Assembly: GCA_026873275.1 (NCBI GenBank)
Contig: JANTUC010000013.1
Location: forward strand, 1,054,001-1,118,000
Reading direction: 5' to 3'
DNA: 64,000 nucleotides
Source: Pseudopithomyces maydicus
Taxonomy: Eukaryota > Ascomycota > Dothideomycetes > Pleosporales > Didymosphaeriaceae
Shown here piece after piece: positions 25,716 to 36,311 of the stretch. The notes under the pieces were generated by a model, which saw only the letters and a list, made by a program, of their open reading frames with translations, had not been told where the DNA came from and did not search any database. Numbering within the stretch: the first letter of the stretch is position 1; every line of letters begins with the position of its first letter. The position numbers were made by a program, and so were the translations under genes.

Positions 25716-25796
25716 CTGCCACTGCCACTGCCACTGCCTTTGGCTCTGCCTCTGCCTCTCTGTCGAATCGCTCTCGTCTGCCTGCCTGCCTGCCTG
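25716..25796. repeat. TGCCAC, CTCTGC and CTGC short tandem repeats
   Basis: Three neighbouring pyrimidine-rich microsatellites: TGCCAC units at 25716-25738, CTCTGC units at about 25744-25760 and CTGC units at 25778-25796. Confidence 0.75.
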
Positions 25797-28700
25797 TGCT
25801 GCGACGCCCGCTCTCCATATGTATTCTTAGCAGCTGTCGCCGTGTCGCCCAACGCTCTTGCCCCAAACGGGCCGTGGGCGGTTTGCCTGCGGCTGTGTCC
25901 CAGACGTCAGCCATCCGCCCCCCGAGCGAGCCCACCCGTGCATCCATCCTGGAGTCCAACGCTCGCATCAGATCCTCTGCAGCAAATCTGACTTCCATGG
26001 CCCGCTACCTGGTCGTTTCAAAACATGCGCGGACCCAGGTACCGCTGCGCTTATGCAGGTGCAAACAACCCATCCGAATCTCAACCATCTTCGAATCCCG
26101 CCCTGTCTGGTAGTGCCAGGCCCCGGCCACTGGGAGCCTCTGCTTCATCTCCGTATTCGATAGCCCTGGTGCCCGCCCGCCGGTCCCGCTGCCTTTGCGG
26201 GTCTGCCCTAGGTAGTTTCATAAGTATATGAAATCGACATGGACACCAGACCTCGTCGGCTCACACTCCGCACCTTGCTAGAGCGACCCCCCTTCGAGAT
26301 CGTCCAACTGTCGTGCGAGCTCGCCCCCGACGAGCCCCGCAATGTGCTGCCACATCATGCTCGCGACCAGCTGCTCGTCATAGCTCGAGTGCGCCATGCA
26401 ACTGCCGCCCATGCACTGCCCATGCCATCTCGGTCGCGATTCCGGTCGCCTGGGAGCTTTGCTAACAGACGATAGTCGCTCTTAGGAAACTTTAGCATGC
26501 TGTGGTCTCCCGAACCGGCCACTCTCAAGAACTACCAACCTGCAGTCTAGCCATGCCAGTCCACCCCTTTCCATCTGCTCTCTTCTTTCCCTGTGCTTGA
26601 TCTGAACACTGCCAAGTGCTAGCAGCCACCCGTTCAAGGCCGTACTTGCGCCCAGACCATCTTTGGCCAGAGAAACCAACCTCCAAACAGAGTTTGGCTT
26701 GACGGCGTCCTCGTAGCCAGCATCATCTATCTTCCACGAGGCATGCACACCATGGCCTCGGGTCTTCGTAACCTACAGCTGAAACGTGTGGGCGCAGAAG
26801 ACGATCACGACTCCGTGAGCCCTTCTACGACCACCCTTTCTGCTTGCCGACTCGATCCTTCGTAGTCGCAACCGGGCTCTTCGCCAGACTCCCTTCTTTA
26901 ATCTCTTGACTGTCAAGTAAAACCACCCTGAGATGGCGCTCGACCTTTGTGAAACACGAAGCAGACTTTGCTCGTGCAACATCGGCCTATCGTGTTGCAA
27001 CTCATCATCTTCAGTCGAGGTAGCTTTTCGTTACACAAGCAGTCTGCGGTCCCCATTCATCGTTACATCTACTACACCACAAGCAGAAGTGCTTGCCTTA
27101 GTTTTTTGAAGTCGCTTCGAGAGAACCGGTCATCGTGCACCAGAACTTTCACCAGCCAGCTTGTTATGCAAAGAAGCACGCGATGGACTTTCTTTTCCCT
27201 TTTTTGGCCTTCGATTCCGAGTGTACACCTCCTGAACACAGGCGCCATCCGAGCACTTGTCATTCGCTGCATTTTCAGCCCATTGTACCGCAACACCAGC
27301 TTTCGATGGCGCATCCAAACCGTGGGGTCAATAGTGACCCAGCAAGCAGCTCCTGGCTTACCGCCTATATCAGTTCCTCCTTCTCATCTGCGTTAGACTT
27401 TCGAGCTATATCACTCTGGACAAGCCATCGAATCTAGGTCTGCTGGTTATCGGTGAACGTGTCCTATGGGAGATCATATGTTTGGAACTCTGGCGTGCAC
27501 TCATCTTCGGACGAAGCCGAAAGTCCTTGCCACAGCATTTCTTCCCCGTGACCATGCGTTCGAAACCTGGTTGTTGGGCTCCTATGTCAGCATGTTACAC
27601 AGGAACCTCTCTGGTCTTAACACAAGCAAGGGCAATTTCCCAAATACCAGGTCTCGAGTAGCCTCGTCGGAATGCCCTGTCGGGCTTTCGTTACTGATGC
27701 ACCAACACGGGTGACCTGCATGAGCAATCCACGATCCTGGATGCACAGGTTGACCACGCTGCGCGCAAGGGTAGGGCTGGACGGCAACACCAATGCCGAT
27801 ACGTTCTTTGTCTAGACCCCAGCCTAGCGTTTCTTACCATGGGGGGTTGCTCGATCTCGCAAACCCAATCCGTTGCCACTGTTGTGCTCTGTTAGGAAAC
27901 AATGACCGATGTACAACAGCACCGTCGGCGTCCGTTCCACTCAATCATCGCCAATCTTTGGCCAGCATCTTCTTTGCGTTCGAGTTCATCCTTACTGTAG
28001 TCCGAATTCGATTTAGTTTGCATCCTGTACAACTGGACGTCCGCGTCGACCACACAACGTTGACTCTCGTCAAAGTTCCAAGGTTCCAATTTCAACATCA
28101 CACGTGATTATGCCTATGAGGTTCCGAGGTCCCGAGATATAGCTCAACGAACGCTGGTCATGCATTCCATGTAAAGCCACCAAATTTCGCGGATAGCCTC
28201 TGGCCCAGATTAGAAATTCCATGAGCGAATTTTACCAGTTCACATCCAAGTGCTTTCAATCCATGCCAAAGGCTAACTAGAAGAACAAAACTTGGCGATA
28301 TCCTTCATTGACCAACATGTCCCTGCCGGCAACACAAAACTGTCTTGCATTGATGTTGACACAGGTCAAAGTCGGTTTTACGTTAATCTATTTTGGCATT
28401 CTTGGGGTGCATCGTGAATCGATGCCAACGAAATCACTGCCGCATATACATAGATCTGCCGACCTGTCCTCAACCATGTTACAGTCATCGATCAAGATCA
28501 ATCAAAGGATAGATAACTCTCGCATATGCTGCATACTGTTTCTATCAATGACGGTGACAATGTTGTCGTTTGTGAACAAAATTTCATGGGATTGAATGGC
28601 TCGTTTTGCATGGATTGTCAAGTACACGTATCACCTCCGCTCTCTGCATTCTACACAATTCCCTTGATCTACGTCAAGCACAAGTGTGTCGTAAAATAGT

Positions 28701-28905
28701 ATCATGAAGAAACATTTAAATGTCGGCCATATAGTGTTTCCCAAATTCGTTCAATTTACAAGCTGTCACAGCAATACGCAACTTTGAAACTACAGTGTGC
28801 CTTATGCATCATGATCTGAGTGAGCATCAACAAACCTGAATTACTCAGATTTGATCATTCAAAATTCACCATTGATCTTGAAATCAATCACGTCGCCTCT
28901 GGCAA

Positions 28906-28913
28906 TATATAAA
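28906..28913 (+). promoter_or_regulatory. TATA box of the TSRQLPAPE-repeat gene
   Basis: TATATAAA lies 118 nt before the ATG at 29031. A pyrimidine- and CAA-rich leader follows, typical of strongly expressed fungal genes. Confidence 0.5.
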
Positions 28914-29030
28914 TGCGATTTTTTGAGATTTCTCTTTATACAATCTACAACCAACTATTCTACCGACCAACCCACAACACATACTTTCTCGTCTACAGAA
29001 ATCTCTGAAGAAACAGCCAAGTAAAGACAA

Positions 29031-30021
29031 ATGGGCGACAAGCGAAAGCCCCTTAAAACTTCTCGTCAGCTACCTGCGCCCAAAGGTGGAAGCTCACAAG
29101 TCGCGCCCATTGGAACATCGAGGCAACTTCCCGAACCAGAAACAAGAGGCAGCTCTCGCCAAAATACAGTTCGCACGTCACGTAGACTACCCGCACCTGA
29201 GCCTCCGGAAATTTCAAGCTACGATCCTTTCAGGACAGCACGGCAGCTTCCAGCACCGGAAACGCATAATGCAGAGCAATACATCGAAACATCTCGTCAA
29301 TTGGCTGCACCAGCATCCAGCCAGCACAAGCCGACCTTTCGCAACCCAAGCCCAATAACGCGCAAAAAGTCCTCACGTGTAGAATTTTTGGAGCAAACAG
29401 GTACAACAGATAAGGACGCACATAAAGAGTATCCCCACGATAAAGGGTCAAAAGGAGATCATCCGGAAAAGAACCGTTCTCATGAACGAAACTTACAGCT
29501 AGACTTCTCTCGCGAGAAAACCTCGCGCCGAGCGTTGCCACCAACTACAAACAAGGCCCCTGTCACCAGTGGACACCCCCTAAAAAGGCGCCTGTGGGAC
29601 CCTCCCGGTTGACGGATACATCGTCTGCGAACGCAAGGGAAAAGAGTAAAACTTATAAAACGGTAGCAACGACCTATGCGACTCGGGCGACCAAAGGTCC
29701 AGGGAAATCGACGGATAATACTGAGACTTACAGTACTATCAAGGTTCCAAAGACACAGCTCCCATCGTATGCAACAAAAGGCCTTACAAAGCAAGAACTA
29801 GAGGTGCAGCAGGTCTTGTCGATACAGGTTCCGTGCCCACAGGGTTTCGTGTGGCTCAAGCAACAAGAAGGGTGGAGGTGTCGGGGGGATCCCACTGGTT
29901 GACGGACTACCAGGCAATGCGTCTCGCGCGCGGAGAGGAACCAGCGTATGTGGGTTGTCAAGCTGGGCCGGGCCCCCCAGGTTCTCGGACAAATCTTCCC
30001 TTCCTATACCCCCCATACTAA
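29031..30021 (+). CDS. TSRQLPAPE-repeat protein, frame broken twice
   Basis: I do not recognise this gene. It begins with MGDKRKPLK and then five tandem repeats of 18-20 residues (about residues 10-28, 29-48, 49-68, 69-86, 87-105), each opening with TSRQLPAPE or a near variant. A Lys/Glu/His-rich middle follows. The frame then ends at 29612, but the coding character continues in a second frame (from about 29580 to 29902) and a third (to 30021). The last two segments share a junction in which CPQGFVWLKQQEGWRCRG in one frame leads into GGSHWLTDYQ in the next. That Cys-x(n)-Trp-x-Cys-Gly-Gly-x-His pattern looks like a small conserved domain. The breaks sit at a C5 run (about 29582-29586) and a G6 run (29883-29888), each consistent with one missing base. 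With both bases present the product would have about 330 residues. No signal peptide is seen. It is either a sequencing artefact or a decaying gene. Confidence 0.55.
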
Positions 30022-30983
30022 CCGTGAAATTTTACCCCTGTATAAAGGTACGAGGGTATTATGATCACCCATCTATTCCCTATATCCATGGAAACTGAGA
30101 TGCAGGACGTGCTTATGGTGGGTTGCCGGGAGCAAGATGGTCATCTAGTTCTTCCTCCCTACAAAATGTATATAGCAACTAGTATTTTAGCTCTTATTTA
30201 AGTATGGCCTGCACAGGTAGTCGTTCGCAAAGTTGCCTTGTACGAGAAATGTGAAAGATCGCGGTCTGTTTTGAGCTATCTTTCAGCCAAAACACAGAAA
30301 AATCCCTACTGACCAGTGTTGAAACCGTAGGCAAAGAGCACGACATATTGTGAAAGAAAGATATCGCCTAATCACTTGTGAGAAATTCTACCGCGTGTGA
30401 CGCAACAGTAGGATGGATGAGAAAATCTTAAGAAATGAGAGGCACTGTTCTATACTACTAACTAGAAAAGTATGAGTGACATCGCTACGTATCATTTCTT
30501 CGGAGCTGGCTATATCCTAAATTGCATGTCGATCGAAGAGAATATCTATGGATTAGGATAAATAGGAATTCGGGTGGAGGTGAAAGAAGGAGACTAATGA
30601 CTTTTGGGTCAACAAGAGAGAGGCATTCTAAACAGAAAATATTTATATACTGCTAAACCCTAAGCCATAGTAGAACCATGAGCAAGCATGATAAATCTAG
30701 ATCCATGGATTATAGAACTAGTCCCGACTAGAGCACTTATACATTGGGAAATTCTTAGACATATGATGGACCTGGAAAGGATAGACCTTAAGGTAGCGCT
30801 TAATCATTGGACATCTCGTTTGTCACATGGAATGCGCATAAATCTACATTGTTTACTAGATACGATATGACCATATCTCGACAAAGCCGGATGTACTCTA
30901 CCTCCCTAAGCTGGACCAAAGGAAACTTGAGCCCGCATGAGATCAGGATGCGGAAAAAGGTGAGAGAAGGGTATTCTTCATGT
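30022..30983. other. AT-rich gene-free stretch
   Basis: About 960 bp of AT-rich sequence rich in TA dinucleotides, separating the repeat-protein gene from the Zn2Cys6 regulator. A 60-codon open frame at 30688-30870 (with LEILRHMMDL-like text) might be a trace of a decayed mobile element, but no transposase, reverse-transcriptase or terminal-repeat feature could be identified. Confidence 0.4.
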
Positions 30984-33028
30984 TCAAAAAGTGAATGTCA
31001 TACTTGGTTCAATGTACTCCGCAGCAAATCCCGCATCATCGACAAAGTTGCGCACATCAAAGCCTAGATCGTCAAGAACACCCACGCCATTCACCTGCGT
31101 GCCATCACTCCTATTCTTCACCCCCAAACTTATATCATCGATACCCGCTTCCCTCTTGAAGCAAATCTTCGCAGAATTCAATCTCAGCTGTCCAAAGTAC
31201 GGAATCTTGAATTCGAAAAAAGGGTCCTGGTCCGCGTACCCCTTGATGATGGTCCCAGCACCCACACTCCTGCTTTGAAACGCCTCCTCTTCGATTTGCA
31301 GCAAGTGCCGTAGGATCTGTGGCCCTTTGCATGTTGGAAGTCGGGCCATGTGTGTGATGGTCTGCTCGACCATTGCCCGGTCTCCTGAACGCGTGTGCGC
31401 GAGGACGGATAGTTCTTGGGAGTTGTCTTGCCAGTGGCGTTCGAGATGGACCAGCGTGAGTGTCATTGCGGCGATCAGCGAGAAGAATTCGACGACGTGG
31501 GAGGTGTGGACCACAACGCTTGAGCCTTGTAGAATTAGATACCGCTGGAGAATCTCGCGACTTGCAGTTGCGCAGGTCAATTTGTTATAGGTGTAGTGCA
31601 CACCTGGATAGTGGATGTAGGGGAGGTGTGTTTGGTTGATGAGATTAAAGTGGAAAATCTGGTGAACAAGACGGTGTGTGGAGAGAAACATTTCACGTCG
31701 AGAACTGATGTCCGGCAAATTCAAAGGTAGCCACCAAGAGGAGGGTAGTAGAGATGCTGCACTTTCTAGGGATTGATCAATAGTTTGTGTTGCAAGTCCG
31801 TCGTCGAAGCCACGCTCGTTGCGGTCCAAGATCCAGGATGCAATCTCGCTGTGCTGTCGTTCTAGTTGCTCCTCAGGATCGTGTCCAGATATCTCCGTAA
31901 CAACTTGTATATTCTGAGCGCTTGAATAACCCTGTGGCAGAGCAAGAACCAAGCTAAAGATTCGATCGGTTGAGACGATTCGAGACCACATATATTTCGG
32001 ATCAAAAGTTGAGTTGGTTTTATCCAGGCGCACAATACTGACTTGATCCCCACGATGTATACCTAGAAGCTGCCCAATTGCCATAGCTCTTCTGACAGAA
32101 GCGAACGCTCGTCGCATACTTCCATTGTTTGCATGATATGTCGCCTCGAGCATTAAACATTCCAAACCCTCTGCATTATGGCAAAATTCTTCTTTGGCAA
32201 TGACGTCAATAGCCGCCGCTGCCATATGTTCTGTTCTATCGGTCCATTTATTAAAATCCTTTTCTTGCGACACAAATTGTGCCAGGCAAACGAACATCAA
32301 CATCTTCTGGGCAAGAAGAACGGGATGTACATTTGCCGTGGGCAATTCTCCCATTTTTCTAGGTGTGAGAATTGTGTGACCTGTGGAATTCGAAATCGTT
32401 CTCCAGTCCCGGGTAAGCATCTGTTGGAAGAGACATGGTAAGAACCTGGTTGAACCGCAAATTCTTCGACACTCTTCCGATGGGGGCAAGAGGCTGTGTA
32501 ATGTTTCTGAGAGAGTACTGCTCAAGCTTCTATGTGGATAAGAAATTCTTCGCGCTATTCCTGTATTTGACGAGTTGGAAAGACGTCGTTTGCGTGAAAC
32601 CTTGTGGTCATGTTTACTGTCAGTGGTCGGTCAGCATATGGAAACACATCTGTTATCACGTTTGGAAGAACTAACGCTCTCTCACCATCGATCACAGAAA
32701 TAGTTTGTGATGTTTCGGTCGTAGGTGTCCTCGGCGCCTCTTGCCTCTCGAGGAGCGCTGCCAGCATCGTTTCGATCCGATCAAGTCGACGATTTGTTGA
32801 AGTTTCCCGTGTCTCCATCTCAACATCACTTTCATTCTGATCAATGCAGCGCGTTCCTCTACGCTGACACCCGGCACATGTTCCATTTTCGTTTTGTAGA
32901 AACACGCATCGTGTCTTTCGTCGCTTACACTCCCAGCAGCTGCGTGTACCTTTTCGAAGTTTTCGCTTCTTTTGTGATAAGGTGCCGGGCATATGCATAG
33001 CAGTATTTTCCGTATCAGACATTGTCAT
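30984..33028 (-). CDS. Zn2Cys6 transcription factor divergent from an old yellow enzyme
   Basis: Fungal-specific regulator. The N-terminal Zn2Cys6 cluster has cysteines at 31, 34, 41, 51, 54 and 61 (CWECKRRKTRC, then CAGCQRRGTRC), followed by a short coiled linker (RRLDRIETMLAALLER). The long C-terminal part resembles the middle-homology region of Zn2Cys6 activators (LLPPSEECRRICGSTRFLPC, RAFASVRRAMAIGQLLGIHR). The first frame stops at 32555 and the second is open from upstream of 32525 to 30984. One explanation is a missing base in the GAAT at 32557-32560, which would give about 681 residues. The other is a 125-nt intron (32685-32561, GTGAGA..TACAG) that joins the frames correctly and gives about 639. 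I slightly favour the missing base, because the would-be intron encodes a plausible ..DVFPTRQIQE.. segment. It probably controls its divergent neighbour. Confidence 0.75.
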
Positions 33029-33092
33029 TGGATCGTCAGGGCTTTGGTAGAATTGTGACTTTCCTTAGGTTACGCTATGCCGAATAATCATT

Positions 33093-33107
33093 CCGCCGTT
33101 GCGGCGG
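33093..33107. promoter_or_regulatory. CCG-N3-CGG palindrome, site 1
   Basis: CCGCCGTTGCGGCGG is a perfect inverted repeat of CCGCCG with a 3-nt spacer; the inner core is CCG-TTG-CGG. Zn2Cys6 dimers bind inverted CGG half-sites, so this is a candidate operator for the adjacent regulator. It lies 65 nt from that gene's own start codon. Confidence 0.5.
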
Positions 33108-33234
33108 ATGTATCATGGTTTTTACTATGACCATTTGTCAGCACCAGTATCACGCCAAGACTACCAGATTGATAGCCATTTCTGTAAAATCATGAAGCTT
33201 GCATGCGATGAGAATTGATGTAACACATGGATGT

Positions 33235-33255
33235 GCTCCGCCGTAACGGAGGAGC
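33235..33255. promoter_or_regulatory. CCG-N3-CGG palindrome, site 2
   Basis: The core CCG-TAA-CGG (33241-33249) lies inside a larger imperfect inverted repeat (GCTCCG..CGGAGGAGC). It has the same spacing and orientation as site 1 and lies about 85 nt upstream of the enzyme's TATA-like box. Confidence 0.5.
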
Positions 33256-33433
33256 TTGTATCTCCCGACAAACTCAGTGATTGCTGCCTTTTAACCAATA
33301 CCAACCCTCTTTCCTGTTCCCATCCAAGCAATATAAATATGGACATTCCAGCATTATCCAGCGACGTTATAGTTTATCCCTACCATATTGACTCAGAACT
33401 ACCTACCCATAGACAACAATACTTTATTACACC

Positions 33434-34800
33434 ATGGGATCAATAGAAAGGAACCAGCAAACTCCCAAAGATCCGATCTTGTTCCAGCCTCTCAAGATTC
33501 GCGGGATGGCACTACGCAATCGTATAGTTGTCTCTCCAATGGGCATGTACTCATCTCAATCGCCTGCCGGCCAGCTCACAGATTTCCACCTCATGCATTA
33601 CGGGCACTTTGCCTTCCGTGGCGCTGCCCTTACCATAGTTGAAGGTGCGTAGCGACCTTGTTCACTGATCTTCACTGATCTTCAATGGACTGTGGATGAA
33701 TAATTTCATTTGGTAATCGTTTGGAATGCGAGATCTGCTGTGCTAATATGCTTATAGTCACTGCTGTCCTTCCTAATGGTCGATCATCTCCGTCTGATGC
33801 TGGAATCTGGGAAGACGCTCAAATTCCATCCTTCCAAAAAGTCGTTGACTTTGTCCACGGATTGGAAGGCGGGCATGCGAGAATTGGAATCCAGTTAGGA
33901 CATGCGGGGAGGAAAGCGAGTATGATGCCTATCTATCCTGGACACCCCGTTGTGCGAGCTAGTGTGGCGAATGGCGGATGGGAGGATGAGGTCTGGGGAG
34001 CGAGTCCAGTACCCTTCGATACCAACTACGTCACACCAAAAGAGATGAGTATCGAGCAGATTGAACTCGTTGTGAATGCCTTTGGGGATGCAGCAAAGAG
34101 GGCAGTAGCCGCTGGTTTTGGTAAGCACTCAACACCACCGACCTTCCTGTTATCTAAAGTGCTGACTACTGTCATAGATTTCATAGAACTTCACGCTGCC
34201 CACGGATATCTCCTTAGCTCGTTCCTTTCACCGGCATCGAATCATCGGACGGACATCTATGGGGGATCGTTCGAGAACAGAGCGCGCTTCTTATTCGAAG
34301 TTGTAAGAGAGATACGGCAATCGATTCCAGACAGCATCGCATTCTCTGTACGCATCTCAGCTGTAGATTGGATGGCCCACTCGCCTTCTACGCCACAGTG
34401 GACACTGGAGGAATCGGTGAAACTAGCAATAGCGTTGGCGGACAAGGGTGTCGATGTCCTGGACGTCTCATCCGGCAGCAACAACATCTTGCAGCAAATT
34501 CCGAAAGACACGTTTTACCAGATCGATCTTGCTGAAAGGATAAAATCAGCACTGCGAGAACATGGCAAAGAGATGTTCGTGGCTGCTGTGGGAAGAATCA
34601 CCGAGGCCGCCATAGCAGAGAGGACTTTGAGGGAGAAAGGAGCGGATCTGACATTGGTTGCAACGCAGTTTCTGCGGGACCCAAATTTGGTGTATAGATG
34701 GTCAGAGGAGTTGGGTGCCCAGGTTCAGTGGCCGAGGCAATATTGTAGGGCCGATGGAGTAACGAGAGCGAGGAACGGGGGCTCGCAGCAGACACGATAG
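33434..34800 (+). CDS. Old yellow enzyme family NADH:flavin oxidoreductase (YqjM-like)
   Basis: FMN-dependent ene-reductase of about 398 residues from three exons (33434-33644, 33758-34120, 34178-34800). Such enzymes reduce activated C=C bonds of enals, enones and nitro compounds and often act in detoxification or secondary metabolism. The N-terminus (LFQPLKIRGMALRNRIVVSP) and HAGRKA at 119-124 fit the YqjM-like subgroup. The catalytic His pair is His197/His200 in IELHAAHGYL, followed by FLSPASNHRTDIYGGSFENR, a near-universal OYE segment. Tyr39 (MYSS) is kept, but the redox-tuning Cys of YqjM (SPMCMYSS) is Gly37 here. Intron 1 holds a tandem TTCACTGATC. The short Arg-rich tail after QYCRADG departs from typical ends. 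The gene is divergent from a Zn2Cys6 regulator and ends 103 bp from the convergent END3 stop. Confidence 0.88.
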
Positions 34801-34903
34801 CAAACACGAAAGGTTATGGAGATGCACACTCGGGTCCGTAGGCAATCAGTAATGGGTATTTTTTCTTTCTTATCGTAAGTCCCAGACCAGTATGTGCTGG
34901 TGA

Positions 34904-36164
34904 TTATCTCGACGCTTTCTCGTCGTCGATCTGCCTCCTCAACTCTGCGAGTGCCTCATTCCGCCTATCCAAATGGGCCTGCAGGCCTTCGACTTGGTCC
35001 TTGACCGTCTCAATCTCGTCCCTGATACCACCAAGCCCCTTTACGGCTCCGCCGTCTCCGCTGTCGAGGTCTCGCAGCACACCTCTCTTGTAGTCCAGCA
35101 GCATTTCCAGCTCTCGCTTCACAAGCGCAGGTTTGCTGTCCCCCTTCTCCCGTGGCGCCTATTCTCGGCATCCTTCTCCACAGCGGCGATCTTCTCCTCG
35201 AGCTCTTTGAGCTGCTTCTTCAGCCTGACCTCCTCCCAGTCTTCGGTGGTGCGACCGCCGTGGTCGGTCCCTCTTGCTCTCGCGCCGTAGTTATTGGCGC
35301 GGTCGCCCACACCCAAGCGGGTAAGGTAGGCATCCCCGAATTTCGCTTTTCTTCCCGTGGCGGTGTTGTCATCGCCTCGCTCGGCCCATCTGTTGCCTGT
35401 CCGTTCGACGTCGTAGTCGATGTTGGCCTTCTCGAAGCTCGCACGCAAGCTCGGTGGAACGCTCCGCGGGATTCTGAAGCCCTCGCTCCGCTGGTTCAGC
35501 AGGTGCAGGAAGGCCAGACAGGCGTCCTTGCCCACGTTCTCCCTGGCCTTCGGATTGACCAGGTTCCAGGAAAAGCGCACGTCCGAGTCGGGCACGTTGT
35601 CGAGACTGTCGAACAAGGGCTGCAGAGTGGAGAAGGAGACGTTGCCGTGCGAGTCGCGGTTCGCGGTGTAGATGTCCTCGTACTTCGACTTGTCGAGGGG
35701 GGACATGTACCAGTCGAAGCCGTCGCGGAGGCCGGGGGTATCGTCGTCGTCGTCGATTTGCTCAAAGGCTGGAAGCTGGTTGGTCATGGCGCGCGAGGCC
35801 TGGACCAGGTGGGCTTTGGATTCGGGGACGAGCCAGTCCGGCAGCGACTGGGGCACGTCGGACGTCTCCTGCACCATGGTGGTTAGCAGCGAGGCGGGCG
35901 GCGAGGGGCGGCAGGCACACGTACCCCGTTGATCAGGTCGAAGATCAGCCGCATGGCCACGCAGAACTCCTCAAAGTCGAGCTTGCCATCGTTGTCGACA
36001 TCAGCGAGGTCCCACACGCGCTCGAGCTTGTCGTCGCTGAGGTTGCTGTTCTTGAGCACGGGGGCTGCTTGGGCGCCGTCAAGATGCGTCGAGCCCTGGG
36101 AAAGCGAGCTGAAGATCTCCCAGTACTTCTCGATCTCTTCCTGCTCAATCCGGCGGGGCGCCAT
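34904..36164 (-). CDS. END3: End3, actin cytoskeleton-regulatory complex / endocytosis protein
   Basis: Homologue of End3, the EH-domain partner of Pan1 and Sla1 in actin-patch assembly and endocytosis. Exon 1 (36164-35925) encodes the first EH domain, with KYWEIFSSLSQGSTHLDGAQ and the EF-hand loop DVDNDGKLDFEEF. A 56-nt intron (35924-35869, GTACGT..TGCAG) leads to ETSDVPQSLPDWLVPESKAH, a family hallmark, then a second EH-like region. The C-terminus is a coiled coil (LKKQLKELEEKIAAVEKDAE) followed by SKPALVKRELEMLLDYKRGV, which is conserved in End3 but lies in another frame. The break is one missing base among the G runs at 35140-35151; with it the product is about 401 residues, the normal length. 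No plausible intron explains it, so I read it as a sequence error unless verified. Start chosen at the EH-domain Met (MAPRRIEQEEI). Confidence 0.87.
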
Positions 36165-36311
36165 TGCGTTCGAGGCTGCCGGCGTGGTGGTGGGGAAGCG
36201 TGTCGACGATGTCGGCGATGCGGCCTGTCATGGCGGAGCTGGGCCGCAGCTCCTGGGGCTGCTGGGGGTACCTCCAGCCCGCCCAGCCCAGCCTTCTTCC
36301 GCCCCCCAGGT

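Larger units (their letters stand above)
23083..29030. other. About 6 kb gene-poor region upstream of medA
   Basis: No gene is supported here. From 23083 to about 26000 the DNA is GC-rich, with many overlapping open frames in all frames (a GC artefact) and several simple repeats (GAG, CAG/GGC, TGCCAC, CTGC). From about 27000 to 28900 it is closer to average composition and shows only short frames. Developmental regulators such as medA often have long upstream regions and leaders in filamentous fungi, so part of this may be promoter or 5' UTR. That is inference. Confidence 0.5.
33029..33433. promoter_or_regulatory. Bidirectional promoter, regulator/old yellow enzyme pair
   Basis: These 405 bp lie between divergent ATGs. 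They contain a TATAAAT at 33332-33338, 96 nt before the enzyme's ATG, and two CCG-N3-CGG palindromes listed separately. Confidence 0.6.

Noticed and set aside
24304..25830. Several long overlapping open frames on both strands (up to 277 codons)
   Set aside because: All six frames are open because the DNA is GC-rich with CAG, GAG and CTGC repeats; the translations are low complexity without domains.
26060..26110. tRNA B-box-like text (TTCGAATCCCG)
   Set aside because: The 5' side of the T stem does not pair with the 3' side, and no A box or acceptor stem was found at the right spacing.
27545..27575. tRNA B-box-like GTTCGAAAC
   Set aside because: No cloverleaf arms around it.
30688..30870. 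60-codon open frame as a retroelement gag remnant
   Set aside because: No reverse-transcriptase, integrase or terminal-repeat evidence; kept only as an AT-rich stretch.
35152..35886. 244-codon open frame on the plus strand
   Set aside because: Antisense to End3; the minus-strand product is conserved while this one has Val/Gly/Leu-rich noise composition.
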